NCBI RefSeq assembly: GCF_014905615.1
Contig: NZ_AQGU01000023.1
Coordinates: 33,434 to 97,433, forward strand
DNA: 64,000 bases
Direction of reading: 5' to 3'
From: Pseudoalteromonas aliena SW19
Lineage (GTDB): Bacteria > Pseudomonadota > Gammaproteobacteria > Enterobacterales > Alteromonadaceae
Of this stretch, positions 17,861 through 25,546 are shown one piece after another (within the stretch, counting starts at the first letter, position 1; the number at the start of each line of letters is the position of its first letter). The position numbers were made by a program, and so were the translations under genes. Below the pieces are notes generated by a model that had not been told where the DNA came from, made no database searches, and was given only the letters and a program-made list of their open reading frames with translations.

Positions 17861-18709
17861 ATGAAAAAAATACTACCCGCATTAATAACAGGTTTATTAC
17901 TAAGCACATCAGCGCAAGCCGATGAGGGTCCAGTAACAGCACAAAAATTAAGTGACCATGTATACGTATTATTTGGGCAAGGCGGTAATATTGCAGCAAG
18001 TGTAGGTGATGACGGCATTTATATTATTGATGATCAGTTTGCCAAACTCTCAGATGATATTAAAAAAACGATTAGCGATTTAAAACCAGGCAGCGCAGAG
18101 TTTGTTATTAATACCCATCATCATGGCGATCATACCGGTGGCAACGAAAACTTTGCTAAAGCGGGTGCGCACGTTATAGCACACAGCAATGTACATAAAC
18201 GTTTAGAAGAGCAGCACGGGGAAGGGTCAGACTTTTTACCGCGCATTAGTTTTGGTCACGATTTAAAACTACATTTTAATAACGAACACGCCCATGTCGT
18301 GCATTACGAACATGCACACACCGATGGCGACTCAGTTGTTTTTTTTAGTAACGACAACATAGTGCACATGGGCGATATTTACTTTAATTTTGGCAGCTTA
18401 CCGTTTGTTGATGTAGATAGCGGCGGCAGCGTTGATGGTATTTTAGCGGCAGTAAACGATGTAGTTAATCAAATTGACGACAACACTAAAGTAATCCCAG
18501 GACACGGCAAGGTAAGTGACCGTTCAGGACTGATAGCGTATGGTAAGCTAGTTCAAAACGCGAAAGACGTAATGCTAAAAGCAATGCAAAATAATGCAAG
18601 GTTAGAGCAAGTACTTAAAGCCGATCCATTGGCAGAACTTGGTCTTGAATACGCAGGCTGGTTACCAAAAGAGAAAGTAACCACGCTCTTTTATCGCAGC
18701 TTAAAGTAG
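17861..18709 (+). CDS. Exported metallo-beta-lactamase-fold hydrolase
   Basis: 282 residues with a signal peptide (MKKILPALITGLLLSTSAQA, cleavage after about residue 20). The zinc ligands of the MBL fold are complete: H86-x-H88-x-D90-H91 in THHHGDHTGG, H153 in HAHTDGD, D172 in HMGD and H215 in PGHG. With Asp172 and the HxHxDH pattern it resembles hydrolytic MBL enzymes of the glyoxalase II, lactonase and alkylsulfatase-related type more than a confirmed B1 beta-lactamase. The substrate is unknown. It lies 57 bp downstream of the acylase gene on the same strand, so both may act on periplasmic acylated or lactone compounds. Confidence 0.88.
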   Translation: MKKILPALITGLLLSTSAQADEGPVTAQKLSDHVYVLFGQGGNIAASVGDDGIYIIDDQFAKLSDDIKKTISDLKPGSAEFVINTHHHGDHTGGNENFAKAGAHVIAHSNVHKRLEEQHGEGSDFLPRISFGHDLKLHFNNEHAHVVHYEHAHTDGDSVVFFSNDNIVHMGDIYFNFGSLPFVDVDSGGSVDGILAAVNDVVNQIDDNTKVIPGHGKVSDRSGLIAYGKLVQNAKDVMLKAMQNNARLEQVLKADPLAELGLEYAGWLPKEKVTTLFYRSLK

Positions 18710-18808
18710 TACATCTAAAGTAAAAAACATGATACAAAGCTGAGTGTATTCTTGATTTAATCGAGCGTGCATTCGGCTTTTATTTTCTTATGCCTAAAGG
18801 AGTTGTGT

Positions 18809-20341
18809 ATGTCGGCAGAAAAAACCCATCTTGAAATTTGTAACTTAACCAGAGAGCAATATCCGCAAATTAAAACCTTGATGGATCAAGCGTATCCCGA
18901 CTTAGGTGGTGCGTGGCCAAGTCATACCATTTTTAGATTAATAGACCAATTTCCTGAAGGGCAAATAGGTATTGTAGATGACGGCGTGCTGGTGGGCTTA
19001 GCGCTGAGCGTACAAGTTGATTACACACGTTTTTCAAACCCGCATACCTATGAAGATATTGCAGATGGTCACGACCGTGTATTTAGCGATACCGACGGCG
19101 ATGCACTATACGGCTTAGATGTTGCCATTAGTGAAACCCACAGAGGCATGCGTTTAGGCCGTCGCCTTTATGATGCCCGTAAAGAACTGTGCCGCCAATA
19201 TAACCTACGTGCTATTTTAGCGGGTGGGCGTATTCCGTGTTATTACAATCACAGCAGTGAAATGACGCCAATGGAATACATTGCAAAAGTAGATCAGAGA
19301 GAGCTATACGATCCTATTTTAAGTTTTCAGTTGTCTAATGATTTTCAGGTAAAGCGTTTACTTAAAAAGTATTTACCAGAGGATCAAGAGTCAGTTGGTT
19401 ACGCCACTTTACTTGAGTGGAATAACATTATGTATGAACCAACCGACACGGTACTCGAGTCAACTAAATCAATCGTGCGCGTAGGGGCTGTGCAATGGCA
19501 AATGCGTTGTGTTGAATCGGTTGAAGAAATGCTAAAGCAGGTTGAATACTTTGTAGATACCGTATCTGACTACAAAAGCGACTTTATACTCTTCCCTGAA
19601 TTTTTTAACGCACCATTAATGGGCTTAGGAAATCAAAGCAATCAAACTGAAGCGATTCGCTATTTAGCTGAATATACCGAGACGTTTAAAAACGCGATGT
19701 CGCGTATGGCAATAGAATATAACGCCAATATTATTACCGGCTCTATGCCACTGGCCGAAGATGATAAAATTTATAACGTGAGTTATTTATGCCACCGCAG
19801 CGGTAAAATAGACGAGCAACGTAAAATACATATTACCCCGCATGAACAAAACGATTGGGTTATTCAAGGCGGCGACAAAATTGCTGTATTTGAAACCGAT
19901 GCAGGTCGCGTAGGTATTCAAATTTGTTATGACGTAGAATTTCCTGAGCTTTCACGCATATTGGCCAAACAAGGTTTAGATATTCTGTTTGTACCATTTT
20001 GGACTGACACTAAAAACAGCTACCTACGTGTTCGCCATTGTGCACAAGCCCGTGCAATAGAAAACGAATGTTATGTGGTTATTGCAGGCTCGGTAGGTAA
20101 CTTACCTCAAGTAGAAAGCCTTGATGTGCAATATTCGCAATCAGCTGTATTAACGCCATCAGACTTTTCGTTCCCGCACGATGCAACACTTAACGAAGCC
20201 ACGCCAAACACCGAAATGCTATTATTTAGCGATCTTGATATGGATAAGCTAAAAATTCTTCACAGCGAAGGCACGGTGCGTAACTTAAAAGATCGCCGTG
20301 AAGATTTATACGAAGTTATATTGAAAAAGAGAGATGCTTAA
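18809..20341 (+). CDS. GNAT acetyltransferase - nitrilase-superfamily amidohydrolase fusion
   Basis: Cytoplasmic two-domain protein of 510 residues. The N-terminal part (about 1-210) is a GNAT fold with DVAISETHRGMRLGRRLYDARKEL as the acetyl-CoA loop. The C-terminal part (about 225-505) is a carbon-nitrogen hydrolase with the triad Glu264 (FPEFF), Lys339 (QRKIHITPHE) and Cys373 (QICYDVEFPE). The start at 18809 has AAAGGAG six bases upstream; a start at 18767 lacks this. Fused GNAT/C-N hydrolases are common in gammaproteobacteria but their substrate is unknown. Its TAA overlaps the ATG of the Gdx/SugE exporter by one base, which suggests a shared job on a small nitrogen compound. Confidence 0.9.
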   Translation: MSAEKTHLEICNLTREQYPQIKTLMDQAYPDLGGAWPSHTIFRLIDQFPEGQIGIVDDGVLVGLALSVQVDYTRFSNPHTYEDIADGHDRVFSDTDGDALYGLDVAISETHRGMRLGRRLYDARKELCRQYNLRAILAGGRIPCYYNHSSEMTPMEYIAKVDQRELYDPILSFQLSNDFQVKRLLKKYLPEDQESVGYATLLEWNNIMYEPTDTVLESTKSIVRVGAVQWQMRCVESVEEMLKQVEYFVDTVSDYKSDFILFPEFFNAPLMGLGNQSNQTEAIRYLAEYTETFKNAMSRMAIEYNANIITGSMPLAEDDKIYNVSYLCHRSGKIDEQRKIHITPHEQNDWVIQGGDKIAVFETDAGRVGIQICYDVEFPELSRILAKQGLDILFVPFWTDTKNSYLRVRHCAQARAIENECYVVIAGSVGNLPQVESLDVQYSQSAVLTPSDFSFPHDATLNEATPNTEMLLFSDLDMDKLKILHSEGTVRNLKDRREDLYEVILKKRDA

Positions 20342-20658
20342 TGGCGTGGATGTACTTAATTATTGCTGGTTTACTTGAAATTGGCTGGCCGATTGGCTTA
20401 AAAATATCGCAAAACCCAGAAACCCGATGGCAAGGCATCGCAATAGCTATTACATTTATGGTCGCTAGTGGCTTTATGTTGTGGCTTGCCCAAAAGCAAA
20501 TATCAATGGGCACATCATACGCCGTATGGACAGGTATTGGCGCTGCCGGTACGTTTTTAGTCGGCATATTGTTTTATAACGATGCCGCAACGTTTGGTCG
20601 TATTGCGGGAGTATTAATGATTATTAGTGGTGTGATAACGCTAAAGATTAGCTCTTAA
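20341..20658 (+). CDS. gdx: SMR family exporter, Gdx/SugE type
   Basis: Small multidrug-resistance protein of 105 residues with four membrane helices. The conserved membrane glutamate is in GLLEIGWPIGLK (about Glu13). SYAVWTGIGAAGTFLVGI is the SugE/Gdx signature and differs from the EmrE type. Members of this subgroup export guanidinium in exchange for protons, and some pass quaternary ammonium compounds. The start codon overlaps the upstream stop (TAATG), so translation is coupled to the GNAT-nitrilase. I did not see a guanidine riboswitch upstream of the pair. A strong terminator follows. Confidence 0.88.
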   Translation: MAWMYLIIAGLLEIGWPIGLKISQNPETRWQGIAIAITFMVASGFMLWLAQKQISMGTSYAVWTGIGAAGTFLVGILFYNDAATFGRIAGVLMIISGVITLKISS

Positions 20659-20690
20659 TTGGTAATTCGAATAAACGCTTAATTATGAAT

Positions 20691-20719
20691 AGCGCAGGTA
20701 TAAAAGCCTGCGCTTTTTT
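20691..20719 (+). terminator. Terminator of the nitrilase-gdx unit
   Basis: 8-bp GC-rich stem AGCGCAGG/CCTGCGCT (20691-20698, 20707-20714) with an 8-nt loop and a T-run. Confidence 0.9.
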
Positions 20720-20728
20720 ATGCTGCCA

Positions 20729-21607
20729 TTAATTCGGTAGCATAACCAAAATAGCAGCAATAGCTATAAGAATTAAGCCTGCAGTATCTTGTTTTTTAAG
20801 TGGCTGTTTTAACCAAAATACGGCAATTAACATAGTAAAAAACACTTCAATCTGTCCAAGCGTTTTAACATAAGCAACATGTTGTAAGCTCATTGCACTA
20901 AACCAGCCAATAGAGCCGATACAACTAAAAACACAAATTGCGGCTGTAGTGCCTTTGTATTGCCAAAGTTTACTGAGCGTTTTTGGCTCTTTTAATAATA
21001 AATAGCCAAGTAGTATTAGTGTTTGTAGGCTAATTACAAACAGCAAAACCCAAGCGGCTGAGTGTGGAAATAATAATCCTGAATTTAAGCTCGCTTCTCG
21101 TACCCACAATGATGTAAGTGCAAAGCAAGTACCACAAGCAAGTCCTAGTAACGCCGTTTTAGCATTAAAGTGTTTAACGCTTGTTATACCACTGAGCAGT
21201 AACACGGCAATAGCGCCAAAAAATACACCAAGCCAACCAAGTAAAGAAAGTGCCGAGCCAAAAAATAATACACCTAAAATGGCAGCTACTAACGCCTCGC
21301 TTTTGGCAAGCCCAGCACCTATGGCGTAATTATTCATTTTAAATAACTTAACCATCAAGCCCGTAGCGAGTATTTGCATCACACTTGCGCCTATAATAAA
21401 TCCCCAAAAGGCATTATTAAACGTAGGCATAGCGGTATCTTGATATTGATACAAACCATATAAGTACACAGCCGCAATAGGGCCTGCAATAATAAAGCGG
21501 GAGAGGGTTACGCCAGCAACACTCACATCGTTACTTAATTTACTTTGCAGGGCATTACGCCATGCTTGCATAAAGGCGGCTAAAAAAGTGAAAAAGATCC
21601 AAGTCAT
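20729..21607 (-). CDS. EamA/DMT family membrane transporter
   Basis: About 292 residues from the ATG at 21607 (MTWIFFTFLAAFMQAWRNALQSKLS). Upstream in-frame starts at 21616, 21670 and 21715 (GTG) exist, but the extra residues look non-membrane and no start has a clear ribosome-binding site. There are about ten hydrophobic helices in two EamA repeats, typical of drug/metabolite transporters. The N-terminal SKLSNDVSVAGVTLSRFIIAGPIA and the C-terminal YVKTLGQIEVFFTMLIAVFWLKQPLKKQDTAGLILI are characteristic. The substrate is unknown. It is convergent with gdx. A perfect palindrome lies upstream at 21698-21714. Confidence 0.85.
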   Translation of the reverse strand: MTWIFFTFLAAFMQAWRNALQSKLSNDVSVAGVTLSRFIIAGPIAAVYLYGLYQYQDTAMPTFNNAFWGFIIGASVMQILATGLMVKLFKMNNYAIGAGLAKSEALVAAILGVLFFGSALSLLGWLGVFFGAIAVLLLSGITSVKHFNAKTALLGLACGTCFALTSLWVREASLNSGLLFPHSAAWVLLFVISLQTLILLGYLLLKEPKTLSKLWQYKGTTAAICVFSCIGSIGWFSAMSLQHVAYVKTLGQIEVFFTMLIAVFWLKQPLKKQDTAGLILIAIAAILVMLPN

Positions 21608-21697
21608 GGTTGTCATCGTTAAAATGTAAGGCAGTAAAGTTAACAAGCTTTGAGAAGTAAAGCGATGCATTAACTGTGATGTTGAATATTCATCATC

Positions 21698-21714
21698 TGC
21701 GACATTATGTCGCA
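21698..21714. promoter_or_regulatory. Perfect palindromic operator candidate
   Basis: TGCGACAT-T-ATGTCGCA has 8-bp arms around a single base and lies 91-107 bp upstream of the chosen EamA start. On the minus strand it would be downstream of a possible promoter or in the leader. The size and symmetry fit a TetR- or GntR-type dimer site, but no regulator is nearby. Confidence 0.45.
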
Positions 21715-21760
21715 CGGGTTTAGGGGAGAATTTAGCTATAGTAAGCCTGATGTTATTGTT

Positions 21761-21803
21761 AGCCGCCTACGTTTGTTATCAAACGTTTCTGGCGGCTTTT
21801 TTT
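21761..21803 (+). terminator. Strong terminator hairpin with no upstream gene (possible attenuator)
   Basis: AGCCGCC (21761-21767) pairs with GGCGGCT (21791-21797). An inner stem ACGTTTG/CAAACGT lies between them and seven T follow. No plus-strand coding region precedes it; the gene upstream is on the other strand. It lies 44 bp before the MAPEG gene, so it could attenuate that gene or end a short RNA. Confidence 0.7.
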
Positions 21804-21846
21804 ATGCGCTTATGCTAAATTATCCGAAACATCAAAAGGATAAATT

Positions 21847-22230
21847 ATGACAACATTAGTTGTATGTGCATTACTTGCGGTATTAATGCCTTACTTTGCA
21901 AAAGTGCCGGTTGCTATAGCAATGGCAAAATTAGGTCGATACGACAATAAACACCCAAGGGCGCAGCAATCAAAATTAACCGGCTTTGGTGCACGGGCGC
22001 TCGCTGCTCATCAAAACTGTTTTGAATCGCTTGCTGTTTTTGCTGTTGCTATTGCAGTTGTACTGGGCACTAACTCTGTAGGTGCAATGACAGAAACGCT
22101 AGCGGTTACGCATATTGTGTCGCGTATTTTGTATTGCGTATTTTACTATATGAACCTAGATATAATTCGCTCATTAGTGTGGTTTATTGGTTTGGGGTCA
22201 GCCATTGCCATGATTGTGGTGAGCTTATAA
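21847..22230 (+). CDS. MAPEG family membrane protein
   Basis: Integral membrane protein of 127 residues with four hydrophobic helices. The GARALAAHQNCFESLAVFA segment carries the Arg-Ala-x-x-x-His-x-N-x-x-E motif of MAPEG proteins, which include eicosanoid and glutathione-metabolising enzymes in animals. The motif VTHIVSRILYCVFYYMNLDIIRSLVWF is the usual C-terminal half. The bacterial function is not known. AAAGGA lies 8 bases upstream of the ATG. A terminator-like hairpin lies between the promoter region and this gene. Confidence 0.85.
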   Translation: MTTLVVCALLAVLMPYFAKVPVAIAMAKLGRYDNKHPRAQQSKLTGFGARALAAHQNCFESLAVFAVAIAVVLGTNSVGAMTETLAVTHIVSRILYCVFYYMNLDIIRSLVWFIGLGSAIAMIVVSL

Positions 22231-22247
22231 CTTTATAGCGTAAAACC

Positions 22248-22282
22248 ACAAAGCAAGCAGCCTAAAAGGGCGCTTGCTTTGT
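22248..22282 (+). terminator. Hairpin downstream of the MAPEG gene
   Basis: An 11-bp perfect stem ACAAAGCAAGC/GCTTGCTTTGT with a 13-nt loop lies 18 bp past the stop and ahead of the convergent M56 gene. No long T-run follows, so its strength is uncertain. Confidence 0.5.
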
Positions 22283-22304
22283 AGTCTTGAAAAATCTAAT
22301 AAAG

Positions 22305-23513
22305 TTAGTGCGATACTTTAATTCGCTCTATTAAATCGGTATTAGCAACTTCATTGTTTATTGCAAAATCGAGCTGTACAAGTACGTTTTGATAACCCAT
22401 TGATGAGGGTTTGTATTGCCACTGTCTTAGCGCCTTTTTAGCTTCACGGTCAAATATGGTTTCAGGCTTTGCACTAACAACAGAAACATTAGCGGTTTCA
22501 CCATTGGGAGTTATATCGTACTTTAATACCACTGAGCCGCTGATGCCTTGTTGAGCTGCTTGTATTGGATAAAGGGGTTCAATACGCATTGTCGGTGAAA
22601 TGTGATCCTCTTTAGTCATTGCCTCTGGTTGCTTTGCAATCGCCAATCCACTTAGCATACTTGCTGCTACAAGTAATAAGCCACCTTTAGCAAACTTTGA
22701 ATGTTTTCCGCTGTGTTTTATATTAGTAAGTCGTTGTAACATCGTTTTTTTATCTCCGTAGTGTGAATAAGCCATAAGCCCTGTGGGCGCATTCGCCGCG
22801 CAGTTTATTAAGGCTTTGCTGTATAAAATGTGTTGTTGTGTGTTTTTATCGGCTAATACCCGTTCATCACAAGTCAGCTCTTGTAGTCGGCGCATGCTTG
22901 CGTAACAAAACCAAGCTAGTGGGTTAAACCAAAGTAAAATAGTAGGCAGTAATATAAGTGAGTTTGTTAAGTTGTCTTTGCGTTTAATGTGTACGTTTTC
23001 GTGTTCTAAAATAAGGGCTAATGTGGCTTTATCAAACTGGGTATTATAGTTACTCGGTAATACCAGCTTACTGTTTAAAATACCGACCACCATCGGCGTG
23101 GCTACATGTTGACTGGTGTAGGTTTTAACATCAGCGGTATGAGTGCCTTCAAATTGTGTTAACTCAGTTAACTGCAGGCTTTTAACAAAACGGGTATGTG
23201 TAATAAAACTAGCTATTAATAACCCTGCGGTAATAAGTGCATACATGAGCGCCCAGCTAATACCTACCTCGTTTGTAAAAGGTTGGTTGGGGGTGATTAA
23301 GTAGTGACTAATATCACTGTTTTGCAGTGGTTTAATCGCGTTTGGTAAATTAGCGATAACCAATGCCGCAGGTAATAGCCATGCTAATTTATATACAAAT
23401 CGCGAGCCAAGGGCTTTTAAACCAAATCGCTCGAGTAAAATAAATCCACAAAACAAAATACTTAATAGTAGTTGCTGCTCAATCAACCAATTAAACCCAG
23501 TTTGAATAACCAT
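22305..23513 (-). CDS. M56 (BlaR1-like) membrane metallopeptidase with a C-terminal TonB domain
   Basis: 402 residues. Several membrane helices (about 10-28, 42-58, 85-108, 185-200 and 275-292) surround a cytoplasmic-type M56 peptidase domain with the zinc motif H171-E-x-x-H175 in LEHENVHIKRKDN. After the last helix comes a periplasmic TonB-like C-terminal domain (about 305-385; YPIQAAQQGISGSVVLKYDITPNG...REAKKALRQWQYKP). BlaR1 has a penicillin-binding sensor at this end; here a TonB domain takes its place, so beta-lactam sensing is not supported. The gene starts 9 bp after the BlaI-type repressor stop. By analogy it would cleave that repressor on an envelope signal. Confidence 0.88.
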   Translation of the reverse strand: MVIQTGFNWLIEQQLLLSILFCGFILLERFGLKALGSRFVYKLAWLLPAALVIANLPNAIKPLQNSDISHYLITPNQPFTNEVGISWALMYALITAGLLIASFITHTRFVKSLQLTELTQFEGTHTADVKTYTSQHVATPMVVGILNSKLVLPSNYNTQFDKATLALILEHENVHIKRKDNLTNSLILLPTILLWFNPLAWFCYASMRRLQELTCDERVLADKNTQQHILYSKALINCAANAPTGLMAYSHYGDKKTMLQRLTNIKHSGKHSKFAKGGLLLVAASMLSGLAIAKQPEAMTKEDHISPTMRIEPLYPIQAAQQGISGSVVLKYDITPNGETANVSVVSAKPETIFDREAKKALRQWQYKPSSMGYQNVLVQLDFAINNEVANTDLIERIKVSH

Positions 23514-23522
23514 GTTAATCCC

Positions 23523-23897
23523 TTACTTTTGGTTTTTTTCCCAGTCATCTATAACTTTTTTAAGCTCGTTTATATCTTGCTGAGAAAGCTGCTCCGATTT
23601 AGCAAAACCACTTACAAGTGGCGCAATACGCCCGCTAAAAAAGCGCTCAATAAAGTTTTGGCTTTCTTTTAATGTGTAGTCTGCGCGCTCAATACACGGC
23701 ATATAAATATATTGGCGACCGTCTTTTTCAAATGTAAGTGCGCCTTTTTTTACTAGTCGACCTAGTAGGGTTTTAATTGTTTTTTCGTGCCATTGCTTAT
23801 CGTCGCTTAAGCGCTCAATTATTTGACTCGCGGTGGCGGGGTAGTTAATCCAAAGTGCGTCGAGCACGTCAAACTCTGCTTTTGATAACTCAATCAT
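23523..23897 (-). CDS. BlaI/MecI/CopY family repressor
   Basis: Winged-helix repressor of 124 residues. SKAEFDVLDALWINYPATASQIIERLSDDKQWHEKTIKTLLGRLVKKGALTFEKDGRQYIYMP is the BlaI DNA-binding domain, and the C-terminal helices dimerise. The BlaI cleavage mechanism acts near the junction of the two parts when the partner M56 peptidase is activated. It is the first gene of the pair. Two operators of the known BlaI/CopY core TACAnnTGTA lie 10-45 bp upstream, so autorepression is very likely. No beta-lactamase or copper gene is adjacent. Confidence 0.92.
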   Translation of the reverse strand: MIELSKAEFDVLDALWINYPATASQIIERLSDDKQWHEKTIKTLLGRLVKKGALTFEKDGRQYIYMPCIERADYTLKESQNFIERFFSGRIAPLVSGFAKSEQLSQQDINELKKVIDDWEKNQK

Positions 23898-23906
23898 GCT
23901 ATTGCC

Positions 23907-23942
23907 TACAAATGTAATCTTTAATTGTAGACTACACCTGTA
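23907..23942. promoter_or_regulatory. Two BlaI-type operators
   Basis: TACAAATGTA (23907-23916) and TACACCTGTA (23933-23942) both match TACAnnTGTA, and both are followed by AATCT, so a 15-base unit is repeated 26 bp apart. They lie immediately upstream of the repressor start, where they would cover its promoter. Confidence 0.85.
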
Positions 23943-23999
23943 ATCTGTAATTGCAAGTTTATTTTTTAACTTTTTGAGATGTAGTTAAGTGACTTGGTA

Positions 24000-24692
24000 T
24001 TAGATTTTTGAAATATCGTTTTTATTAATTTGTATATATTGGTTTTCAGGTAGGTTTAGTTTTGAAAGGGTGAGGTCACTAAATTGCGCTCTATATAAAT
24101 CAATTACTTTGTAGCCGCAGTAATGCGCCATCTTACGTATTTGCCTGTTTAGCCCTTGCTTTAAAACAATACTAAATTGATTGCTGGCTATTTTATTAAC
24201 TTCGCAAGGCAGGGTTATGTGTTTATCAACCGGTACGCCTGCTGCCATTTTTTTACAAAAAGCATCGTCTAAAGGCTTATTTACGGTGACTAAATAATGT
24301 TTAGGCTGGTGGAAATCAGGATGTATTAGTTGATTACAAAAATCCCCATCGTTGGTCAAAATAAGTAAACCACGGGAGTCTTTATCAAGGCGGCCAATGG
24401 GGTAAACACGAGTAAAGGTAGGCAGGTGATGAATGAGGCTGGTAGGGTCGTCAATATTTAATTTGCAATCAATACCTACTGGCTTGTGGTACGCAAAATA
24501 AACTAAATCGGCAGCACCTTTAATTTCTTTTTCGTTCACTATTATAGTGTCTTGCTCATCAACGTGATCAATGTGATTAGCTGGGCGATTATTTACAGTC
24601 ACAACGCCTTCGTCAATTAAACGCGAGGCTTGTTTGCGAGAACAAATACCTGAATGGGCAATATATTTAGCGAGTCGGATTTTTGTACTCAT
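24000..24692 (-). CDS. RNA pseudouridine synthase, RluF-like (RsuA/RluB/E/F family)
   Basis: 230 residues with an N-terminal S4 RNA-binding domain (about 3-60; RLAKYIAHSGICSRKQASRLIDEG) and a catalytic domain with Asp103 in GRLDKDSRGLL. The KPVGIDC start of the catalytic domain, the AGVPVDKHITLPCEV block and LKQGLNRQIRKMAHYCGYKV resemble RluF more than RsuA or RluB. RluF modifies U2604 of 23S rRNA in E. coli and is about 290 residues. This protein lacks the long basic C-terminal tail. It is a single gene with no visible terminator hairpin. Confidence 0.87.
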   Translation of the reverse strand: MSTKIRLAKYIAHSGICSRKQASRLIDEGVVTVNNRPANHIDHVDEQDTIIVNEKEIKGAADLVYFAYHKPVGIDCKLNIDDPTSLIHHLPTFTRVYPIGRLDKDSRGLLILTNDGDFCNQLIHPDFHQPKHYLVTVNKPLDDAFCKKMAAGVPVDKHITLPCEVNKIASNQFSIVLKQGLNRQIRKMAHYCGYKVIDLYRAQFSDLTLSKLNLPENQYIQINKNDISKI

Positions 24693-24782
24693 AACGTATG
24701 ATGTCAGCGGCTAATAAAAGTTTGATCGCGATTATAGCAAAGCTGCGTATCTATGAGGTTACTTTTAAAAAAGGTGGTTGTT

Positions 24783-25088
24783 ATGGGTATGAAATTCTCA
24801 GAATTAAAAAAACATGAGCCATTACAAAAGGTGGTTGCGCATTCTCTTGAAATGGCATTATACCAAGTCTCTGTAATTATAAATAATGTTGAATATTACG
24901 TGACAGAGGAAAATGGTGAGTTTATAAAAGCACTAAGCCCACTGCATATTCAAAAGCGTTTTGAAAAAATAGCCTATGCACAAATGATGCTACGCCATAC
25001 AAGTGCTTACGATGAAATGTGCGGTCAACCCGAAAAAACAGCCAGTAATATGCTTGAAGTCCCATTTGGTAAAAATAACCTGTATTGA
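24783..25088 (+). CDS. Small protein, DUF6482-like
   Basis: 101 residues from the ATG at 24783, which has AAAGGTGG about seven bases upstream. A longer frame to 24753 adds ten residues without support. The pattern MKFSELKKHEPLQKVVAHSLEMALYQVSV, then RHTSAYDEMCGQP and MLEVPFGKNNLY, is one I associate with DUF6482 proteins of Alteromonadales. It has no signal peptide, membrane segment or catalytic motif. The function is unknown. A GNAT gene follows 40 bp downstream on the same strand. Confidence 0.65.
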   Translation: MGMKFSELKKHEPLQKVVAHSLEMALYQVSVIINNVEYYVTEENGEFIKALSPLHIQKRFEKIAYAQMMLRHTSAYDEMCGQPEKTASNMLEVPFGKNNLY

Positions 25089-25128
25089 TTGAGCTAGTTT
25101 GCTAGTATCAGCTCTTTAAGGGCGGCAC

Positions 25129-25536
25129 ATGTATCAATTAACAGCAGATAATACTGATGCGTTAAACGTAGCGCTTCGCGCGCAAATGGTTGAATTTAAC
25201 GCCCAGCATTTTGATGCGCAAAGAGTGCCATTAGGTTATAAATTTGCTGATGAGCAAGGCGAGCTTGTTGCCGGTATTAGTGGGTGTGTATTTGGAAATT
25301 GGCTGATGATTAGTTGGCTTTGGTGTAGCGATAGTGCACGAGGGAAAGGGCTTGCAGATAAGTTGCTAACGGCACTTGAGCAAGCTGCTATTGAACTAGG
25401 AGCAACAACTGCTCAGCTTGATACACTTGATTTTCAAGCAAAACCTTTTTACGAAAGGCGCGGTTATAGTGTTAAGTATCAACTTAATAATTACCCACGC
25501 TCAGGGACGCGTTACTTTATGGAAAAGCCACTTTAA
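25129..25536 (+). CDS. GNAT family N-acetyltransferase
   Basis: 135 residues with a complete GNAT core. SWLWCSDSARGKGLADKLLTALEQAAIELGA holds the acetyl-CoA R-G-x-G-L/A loop, and FYERRGYSVKYQLNNYPRSGTRYFMEKPL is the C-terminal strand. The acceptor is unknown. It is a short, stand-alone GNAT of the RimI-like or antibiotic-resistance-like size. The gene is convergent with the HopJ-family gene; the two stops are 10 bp apart and no hairpin lies between. Confidence 0.85.
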   Translation: MYQLTADNTDALNVALRAQMVEFNAQHFDAQRVPLGYKFADEQGELVAGISGCVFGNWLMISWLWCSDSARGKGLADKLLTALEQAAIELGATTAQLDTLDFQAKPFYERRGYSVKYQLNNYPRSGTRYFMEKPL

Positions 25537-25546
25537 TTTTTGTTGG

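Noticed and set aside
17861..18709. MBL-fold protein as a true metallo-beta-lactamase
   Set aside because: The ligand set is shared by many hydrolases and nothing specific to a beta-lactamase subclass is evident.
22305..23897. BlaI-M56 pair as a beta-lactam resistance system
   Set aside because: The M56 protein has a TonB domain where BlaR1 has its penicillin sensor, and no beta-lactamase gene is adjacent.
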